Below, in pieces: positions 58,866 through 64,000 of a DNA stretch of 64,000 nucleotides (the stretch's first letter is position 1; each line of letters starts with the position of its first letter). The position numbers and the translations under genes were made by a program. The notes under the pieces were generated by a model, which was not told the DNA's origin, did no database searches, and saw only the letters and a program-made list of their open reading frames with translations. The stretch spans positions 9,888 through 73,887 of the forward strand of contig ASZJ01000114.1 of NCBI GenBank assembly GCA_000416275.1, given 5' to 3'. This DNA is from Osedax symbiont Rs1. Its GTDB lineage: Bacteria > Pseudomonadota > Gammaproteobacteria > Pseudomonadales > Balneatricaceae.

Positions 58866-60119
58866 ATGCAAAAATATTCAGGTTTCGGGTTGTTGAAACA
58901 CGCCTTGAGTCATCATGAGAACTGGCAGCGTGTATGGCGTAACCCAGTGCCGAAAAAGAAATATGATGTGATCATCGTAGGCGGTGGTGGGCATGGGCTA
59001 GCCACTGCTTACTATCTTGCTAAGGTGCATGGTATTACCAATATAGCGGTGTTGGAAAAAGGCTATTTAGGAGGTGGTAACACCGCTCGAAATACCACTA
59101 TTGTACGCTCTAATTACCTGTGGGATGAGTCCGCTAAATTATATGAACACGCCATGAAATTGTGGGAGGGGCTTTCGCAAGACCTCAACTACAATGTGAT
59201 GTTTTCTCAGCGCGGGGTGTTAAATTTAGGCCATACTCTGCAAGACATGCGCGATATTGAGCGGCGGGTGCACGCCAATCGTTTAAACGGTATTGATGGC
59301 GAAGTCCTCGATGCACAGCAAATAAAAGAAATTGTACCGATGATGGATTGCAGTGATAGACCCCGTTATCCAATTATGGGTGCCTCTTGGCAGCCGCGTG
59401 GCGGTGTTGCGCGTCACGATGCCGTCGCTTGGGGCTACGCCCGGGCAGCTGATGCTTTAGGCGTCGATTTAATTCAACAGTGTGAAGTAGTAGACATCAT
59501 TATTGAAGACGGTGCAGCGACCGGTGTTATGACTAATTCACACGGTGTTATCGAAGCCGATCGAATCGGCTGTGTCACGGCCGGTAATTCTAGTGTGATG
59601 GCGAAAATGGCGGGCTTTAGATTGCCGCTTGAGTCGCATCCTCTGCAGGCGCTAGTCTCTGAGCCGATTAAGCCGATTTTAGATACGGTGGTTATGTCTA
59701 ACCATGTACACGGTTATATCTCGCAATCCGATAAAGGTGATCTAGTGATTGGCGCGGGTATCGATGGCTATAATGGCTATGGGCAACGTGGTAGCTACCA
59801 TACGATTGAGCACACAGTGCAGGCGATTGTTGAGCTGTTTCCAGTGTTTAGCCGAGTGAGAATGAATCGACAGTGGGGAGGGATCGTTGATACTTGCCCC
59901 GATGCCTGTCCAATTATCTCGGCAACACCGGTGGAAAATTTATTCTTTAACTGTGGTTGGGGTACCGGCGGTTTCAAAGCTACCCCGGGATCTGGGCACG
60001 TGTTTGCCGCCACTTTAGCGGCTGGTGAGGCCTCTGAAATGGCTAAACCTTTCTCTATGTTCCGCTTTTACGACGGTGCACTCATCGATGAACACGGCGC
60101 TGCAGGCGTTGCCCACTAA
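58866..60119 (+). CDS. soxB: Sarcosine oxidase, beta subunit
   Basis: FAD/FMN-binding subunit of heterotetrameric sarcosine oxidase, which oxidises sarcosine to glycine. The 417 residues have the FAD motif [19 protein letters not shown] (about 36-54), the NTTIVRSNY segment near the covalent flavin site and the C-terminal [20 protein letters not shown] precedes the ATG. It leads soxB-soxD-soxA-soxG; soxD begins 10 bases after its stop. Confidence 0.97.
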   Translation: MQKYSGFGLLKHALSHHENWQRVWRNPVPKKKYDVIIVGGGGHGLATAYYLAKVHGITNIAVLEKGYLGGGNTARNTTIVRSNYLWDESAKLYEHAMKLWEGLSQDLNYNVMFSQRGVLNLGHTLQDMRDIERRVHANRLNGIDGEVLDAQQIKEIVPMMDCSDRPRYPIMGASWQPRGGVARHDAVAWGYARAADALGVDLIQQCEVVDIIIEDGAATGVMTNSHGVIEADRIGCVTAGNSSVMAKMAGFRLPLESHPLQALVSEPIKPILDTVVMSNHVHGYISQSDKGDLVIGAGIDGYNGYGQRGSYHTIEHTVQAIVELFPVFSRVRMNRQWGGIVDTCPDACPIISATPVENLFFNCGWGTGGFKATPGSGHVFAATLAAGEASEMAKPFSMFRFYDGALIDEHGAAGVAH

Positions 60120-60129
60120 GGAGTTACTC

Positions 60130-60444
60130 ATGTTTTATATTTACTGTCCGCACTGTGAAGAGCATCGTGAAGAGGAAGAGTTCCACGCCGCCGGAGAAGC
60201 GCATATTCCGCGTCCGCTCGATCCGGACCAGTGTACTGATCAAGAGTGGGGCGAATATTTATTTTTTCGCAACAACCCACGGGGTATCCACCACGAATTG
60301 TGGGTCCATGCTATTGGCTGCCGCAAGTTTTTCAACATGACACGCGACACGCAGAATTACGAGATTAAAGAAGTGTATAAAATTGGTCAACAGCCTAATA
60401 TTACAGGTGCTAGCGAAGCTGCTGCAGCTAAGGAGGGGGTTTAA
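60130..60444 (+). CDS. soxD: Sarcosine oxidase, delta subunit
   Basis: Small zinc-binding subunit of sarcosine oxidase. The 104 residues start with YCPHCEEHREEEEF (zinc ligands Cys and His) and include the family sequence EYLFFRNNPRG and ELWVHAIGCRKFFN, where the second zinc cysteine lies. The ATG at 60130 follows GGAG. The frame is open upstream into soxB but that is not coding. soxA starts directly after the stop. Confidence 0.96.
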   Translation: MFYIYCPHCEEHREEEEFHAAGEAHIPRPLDPDQCTDQEWGEYLFFRNNPRGIHHELWVHAIGCRKFFNMTRDTQNYEIKEVYKIGQQPNITGASEAAAAKEGV

Positions 60445-63400
60445 ATGTCACAGCAAAACCGCCTAAAATCTGGTGGACGCATTGCGCGTAACTGCCAAAT
60501 TAATTTCAGCTACAACAACCAGAGTTATCCAGGCTTTGTTGGGGATACGTTAGCCTCGGCAATGTTGGCGAATGGTATTGATATAGTTGGCCGCAGCTTT
60601 AAGTATAGCCGTCCACGTGGGATTGTCGGCGCCGGTGCCGAAGAGCCGAATGCTATTATGCAACTGGGCGCCACAGAGGCCACTCAAGTGCCGAATGTAC
60701 GTGCCACACAACAGGAACTATTTAATGGTTTAGTGGCGACATCGACTAACGGTTGGCCGAACGTTGATTTTGACATGATGGGTGCTCTGGGAAGCATCGG
60801 CGCTAAAATGATGCCGCCGGGCTTCTACTACAAAACGTTTATGTACCCCAAGTCAATGTGGAGTAGCTACGAAAAATATATCCGGAAAGCTGCCGGTTTA
60901 GGTCGCTCACCGCGAGAGAGTGACCCCGATCGCTACGACCATTACAATCAACATGCCGATATAGTCATCGTCGGTGCTGGGCCCGCCGGATTATCGGCTG
61001 CACTAGTGGCGGCGCGCTCAGGTGCCAGAGTGATTATTGCCGATGAACAGGCGGAGTTTGGCGGCTCATTACTGGATTCAACAGCTCTTATTGATGGCGA
61101 GCCCGCGATGCAGTGGGTGACTAAGGTAGTTGCGGAATTAGCCGCTTGTCCGGAAGTGTTAATGTTGCCAAGAGCGACAGTTAACGGCTATCACGATCAT
61201 AATTTTTTGACCATTCACGAGCGCTGTACCGATCACATTGCAGATCGTGCCCCGACAAATACATCCAAGCAGCGTATGCATCGGGTTCGCAGTCGCTGGG
61301 TGGTGTTAGCGACTGGCTCTCACGAGCGGCCTCTAGTCTTTGCCAATAATGATGTACCAGGTTGTATGTTGGCGGCGGCAGTTTCTACTTATATTAATCG
61401 CTACGCGGTAGTGCCAGGTAATCAGTTGGTTTTAATGACCACCAATGACAATGCCTATGCAGCGGCATTTGATTGGCATGCAGCAGGGCGCGAAGTTGTG
61501 GCGATTGTCGATACTCGTAGTGGTGGCGCCGGCGTTCAGGTTGCCGATAAAGCAAAATCACTGGGCATTCGAGTGATTAGCGGTGCTGCTGTTGTTGAAG
61601 TGCAAGGTAGCAAGCGAGTGGCCAGTGTCAGTGTCTCGGCACTAAACTCAGTAGGCGATAAGTTGACCGGCACCCTGGAGCAGCTAAAATGCGATACTCT
61701 CGCCAGTTCAGGCGGATGGAGTCCAGCTATTCACTTATCTTGTCACACTGGCAGTCGTCCGGTGTGGAGCGATCAAGTGATCGGCTTTATCCCGGGTAAA
61801 ACTGTACAAAAACAATTAGTGGTAGGAGCTATTAACGGCACTTTTGATTTACATAGTTGCCTGGCGGATGGCACTGCTACGGGTGAACAAGCGGTTTTGA
61901 ATGCAGGCTTTAAGCTAGCCTCTGGATCAGCGGATAGTGGTGCTGCCAGCACCGAAATCGTCACTGAAAACCCACCGATGGCGCTCTATCATATCCCTCA
62001 TCCTAAGCCAACCAGTCGCGCGCCAAAACAGTTTGTCGATTTGCAAAATGATGTCACCGCTGCCGGTATTGAAATGGCGACCTTAGAAGGCTTTGAATCT
62101 ATTGAGCACGTCAAGCGTTACACGGCGATGGGATTCGGCACAGATCAGGGTAAAATGGGCAATATCAATGGGATGGCGATTGCCGCCAAATCTATGCGTA
62201 AGACCATTCCCGAAACAGGGACCACTATCTTTCGTCCAAACTACACCCCAGTTACCTTTGGCGCGATCGCCGGGCGTCACTGTGCGGGCTTATTTGATCC
62301 GATGCGCTTTTCTGCTATGCATGAATGGCACATGGAAAACGGGGCATTGTTTGAAGATGTCGGCAACTGGAAGCGTCCTTGGTACTTTCCGCAAGCGGGG
62401 GAAAGTATGCAGCAAGCACTCGAGCGTGAGTGTTTAGCGGTTCGTGAAAGCGCCGGTGTGCTAGATGCCTCAACCCTAGGTAAAATAGATATTCAAGGGC
62501 CCGATGCCCGCGAATTCTTAGGCCGAGTCTACGCTAATGCCTGGGCTAAACTGGCGATAGGTAAGTGCCGTTATGGGCTGATGTGTGGCGAGGATGGAAT
62601 GGTTTTTGACGACGGTGTCACCGCCTGTTTAGCTGAAAATCACTTCATCATGACAACCACTACCGGTGGCGCGGCTCGCGTGCTTGAATGGTTAGAAATT
62701 TATCAGCAAACAGAATGGCCCGAATTAGATGTTTACTTCAATACCGTCACCGACCATTTCTCAACGGTGACAGTGACTGGGCCAAAGGCGCGTAAAATTC
62801 TAGAGGCAGTGGTTGATGATATCGATCTAAGCAACGATGCATTTAAGTACATGGATTGGAAAGTTGCGACGGTACAAGGTATTCCAGCGCGGATTTTTAG
62901 GATCTCATTTACCGGTGAGTTATCTTTTGAAATCAACGTGCAAGCCAACTACGGATTGCGGATTTGGCAGGCGGTTATGGAAAAGGGCGCCGCCTATAAC
63001 TTGACTCCTTACGGCACTGAAACTATGCATATTCTACGTGCTGAAAAAGGTTTCATCATCGCCGGACAAGACACTGATGGCTCTGTTCACCCCTACGATT
63101 TGGGAATGGGCTGGGCTGTGTCGACCAAGAAAGCCTTTAGCTTTATCGGCAAGCGCGGTATGCAACGCGCTGACTGTGTAAAGGAAGATCGCAAGCAAAT
63201 GGTCGGTTTGAAAACTAAAGATCCGCTGCAGGTAATCCCCGAGGGTTCACAAGCGGTCAATGACCCGAATCAGCCCATCCCTATGACCATGCTTGGTCAT
63301 GTAACTTCAAGCTATTACAGCGCCTGCCTTGGGCACTCGATAGCGATGGCATTTATTCGCAATGGGCACAACCGCATGGGTGAGACAGTTTTTTATCCGC

Positions 63401-63480
63401 AGCCAGACGGCACGGCGATTGAAGCAATTATATGCAGCCCAATATTCTTAGATCCTAAGGGAGAGCGTCAAAATGTCTGA
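60445..63480 (+). CDS. soxA: Sarcosine oxidase, alpha subunit
   Basis: Large subunit that binds NAD and tetrahydrofolate; it moves the methyl group to folate as methylene-THF. The 1011 residues comprise an N-terminal ferredoxin-like segment (FSYNNQSYPGFVGDTLASAM, about 23-42), an NAD/FAD domain with IVIVGAGPAGLSAALVAARSG-like dinucleotide fold (about 174-194), and a C-terminal aminomethyltransferase (GCV_T) domain (about 610-1000). Length is typical. AAGGAGG precedes the ATG; the last 8 bases overlap soxG. Confidence 0.97.
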   Translation: MSQQNRLKSGGRIARNCQINFSYNNQSYPGFVGDTLASAMLANGIDIVGRSFKYSRPRGIVGAGAEEPNAIMQLGATEATQVPNVRATQQELFNGLVATSTNGWPNVDFDMMGALGSIGAKMMPPGFYYKTFMYPKSMWSSYEKYIRKAAGLGRSPRESDPDRYDHYNQHADIVIVGAGPAGLSAALVAARSGARVIIADEQAEFGGSLLDSTALIDGEPAMQWVTKVVAELAACPEVLMLPRATVNGYHDHNFLTIHERCTDHIADRAPTNTSKQRMHRVRSRWVVLATGSHERPLVFANNDVPGCMLAAAVSTYINRYAVVPGNQLVLMTTNDNAYAAAFDWHAAGREVVAIVDTRSGGAGVQVADKAKSLGIRVISGAAVVEVQGSKRVASVSVSALNSVGDKLTGTLEQLKCDTLASSGGWSPAIHLSCHTGSRPVWSDQVIGFIPGKTVQKQLVVGAINGTFDLHSCLADGTATGEQAVLNAGFKLASGSADSGAASTEIVTENPPMALYHIPHPKPTSRAPKQFVDLQNDVTAAGIEMATLEGFESIEHVKRYTAMGFGTDQGKMGNINGMAIAAKSMRKTIPETGTTIFRPNYTPVTFGAIAGRHCAGLFDPMRFSAMHEWHMENGALFEDVGNWKRPWYFPQAGESMQQALERECLAVRESAGVLDASTLGKIDIQGPDAREFLGRVYANAWAKLAIGKCRYGLMCGEDGMVFDDGVTACLAENHFIMTTTTGGAARVLEWLEIYQQTEWPELDVYFNTVTDHFSTVTVTGPKARKILEAVVDDIDLSNDAFKYMDWKVATVQGIPARIFRISFTGELSFEINVQANYGLRIWQAVMEKGAAYNLTPYGTETMHILRAEKGFIIAGQDTDGSVHPYDLGMGWAVSTKKAFSFIGKRGMQRADCVKEDRKQMVGLKTKDPLQVIPEGSQAVNDPNQPIPMTMLGHVTSSYYSACLGHSIAMAFIRNGHNRMGETVFYPQPDGTAIEAIICSPIFLDPKGERQNV

Positions 63481-64000
63481 TCAAAACAACCGCGCTGAAT
63501 TTATCTATGCGCAAACGATCAATTCTATGGATCAAAGACCCGTTAGCGACAGTGGTATTGAAGGGCGCAGCCCGTTAAAACATGCAGACTTAGACACACA
63601 AGCTACCGCTCATCAAGGAGAACTTGGCACCGTGCAGTTGACGGAGCTCGAATTACTTGGCCATATTGTGCTGCGTGGCAAACTATCCAATCCCGGTTTT
63701 ACCCAAGGGGTGGAGCGAGCGCTTGGATTGGCACTGCCCGAAACGCTTAAAATGGTGGAGAAAGAGCAGATTTCAATTCGCTGGATTTCACCTGATGAAT
63801 GGCTAGTGGTAGTGCCGGGTGAGCGCAGTTATGAGATAGAGCAAGCGCTAGTCAATGAAGTGCAGGGACACTGCGCGATTGTCAATGTGTCAGGTGGACA
63901 AACTATATTGCGCTTAAGCGGCAGTGACGTGCAAAAACTACTGCAAAAATCAGTTCCATTAGATGTTCATCCGCGAAGTTTTCCGATCGGTAAAGTAGTG
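63473..64000 (+). CDS. soxG: Sarcosine oxidase, gamma subunit (partial, runs off the window)
   Basis: First 176 codons of the gamma subunit, open to the window edge. The frame begins at the ATG that overlaps the end of soxA by 8 bases and contains ISIRWISPDEWLVVVPG and a NVSGGQTILRLSG segment, which fit the GcvT-like fold of SoxG. It closes the soxBDAG operon as far as seen; the family is usually about 190-210 residues, so most of the gene is present. Confidence 0.93.
   Translation, partial: MSDQNNRAEFIYAQTINSMDQRPVSDSGIEGRSPLKHADLDTQATAHQGELGTVQLTELELLGHIVLRGKLSNPGFTQGVERALGLALPETLKMVEKEQISIRWISPDEWLVVVPGERSYEIEQALVNEVQGHCAIVNVSGGQTILRLSGSDVQKLLQKSVPLDVHPRSFPIGKVV

Noticed and set aside
60025-60129. 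Upstream extension of soxD inside soxB
   Set aside because: It is the end of soxB read in another frame; GGAG precedes the ATG at 60130.

Overview
The window looks like chromosome of a marine gammaproteobacterium of the Pseudomonadales/Oceanospirillales/Cellvibrionales type. The evidence is the order pilMNOPQ-aroK-aroB-damX-gltB-gltD, a Pseudomonas-type dapC/ArsC-like/dapD set, and a full choline to glycine betaine to sarcosine catabolic gene set with a GbdR-type regulator. Base composition is moderate to AT-rich and several genes start with TTG or GTG. I saw no rRNA, tRNA, CRISPR array, prophage or complete insertion sequence.

Layout. 0.36-2.7 kb: class A penicillin-binding protein mrcA (minus). 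3.9-8.8 kb: type IV pilus assembly operon pilMNOPQ, then aroK, aroB and a DamX-like SPOR protein. 13.3-19.4 kb: glutamate synthase gltB and gltD, followed by an orphan transcription unit (Fur-box-like promoter plus strong terminator) that may encode a small RNA. 19.7-25 kb (minus): lysine/diaminopimelate genes dapC, an ArsC-like gene, dapD and dapE, with rlmA and a small membrane protein. 25.1-29.3 kb: an M50 membrane protease and an MFS transporter with a very long repetitive C-terminal tail, bordered by heptamer tandem repeats. 29.8-34.2 kb: GbdR-like regulator, mtgA, a DUF2145 pair and an XRE-type regulator.

34.8-41.9 kb (minus): betI-betB-betA-choX-choW-choV, which import choline and oxidise it to glycine betaine. 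42.5-46.8 kb: a cluster I cannot assign to a known pathway, made of the C-terminal remnant of an Orn/Lys/Arg decarboxylase, an ATP-grasp enzyme, a C45-type Ntn hydrolase and a nitrilase-superfamily amidase. 47.1-52.4 kb: a 3-hydroxyisobutyrate-dehydrogenase-like enzyme, a divergent MocR regulator and a Cache-PAS-GGDEF-EAL protein. 53.0-55.7 kb: divergent gbcA and gbcB (glycine betaine demethylase). 56.0-57.9 kb: a chemoreceptor. 58.9 kb to the end: soxB-soxD-soxA-soxG (heterotetrameric sarcosine oxidase), with soxG cut by the window edge. Together the betaine genes convert choline to glycine and C1 units; the dimethylglycine demethylase step (dgcAB) and glyA are not in the window.

The most distinctive non-coding content is three families of short, non-coding, MITE-like elements with terminal inverted repeats and target duplications. 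Family 1 (ends CCTGAATC, 5-bp duplications) has seven copies. Family 2 (ends GAGAGCTCTGCAT, 5-bp duplications) has three. Family 3 has one copy with 11-bp direct repeats. They concentrate in the 42-58 kb betaine/amide region: they lie in or next to most gaps of the unassigned cluster, lie in the same orientation on both sides of gbcA-gbcB, and one supplies most of the stop codon of the chemoreceptor gene.
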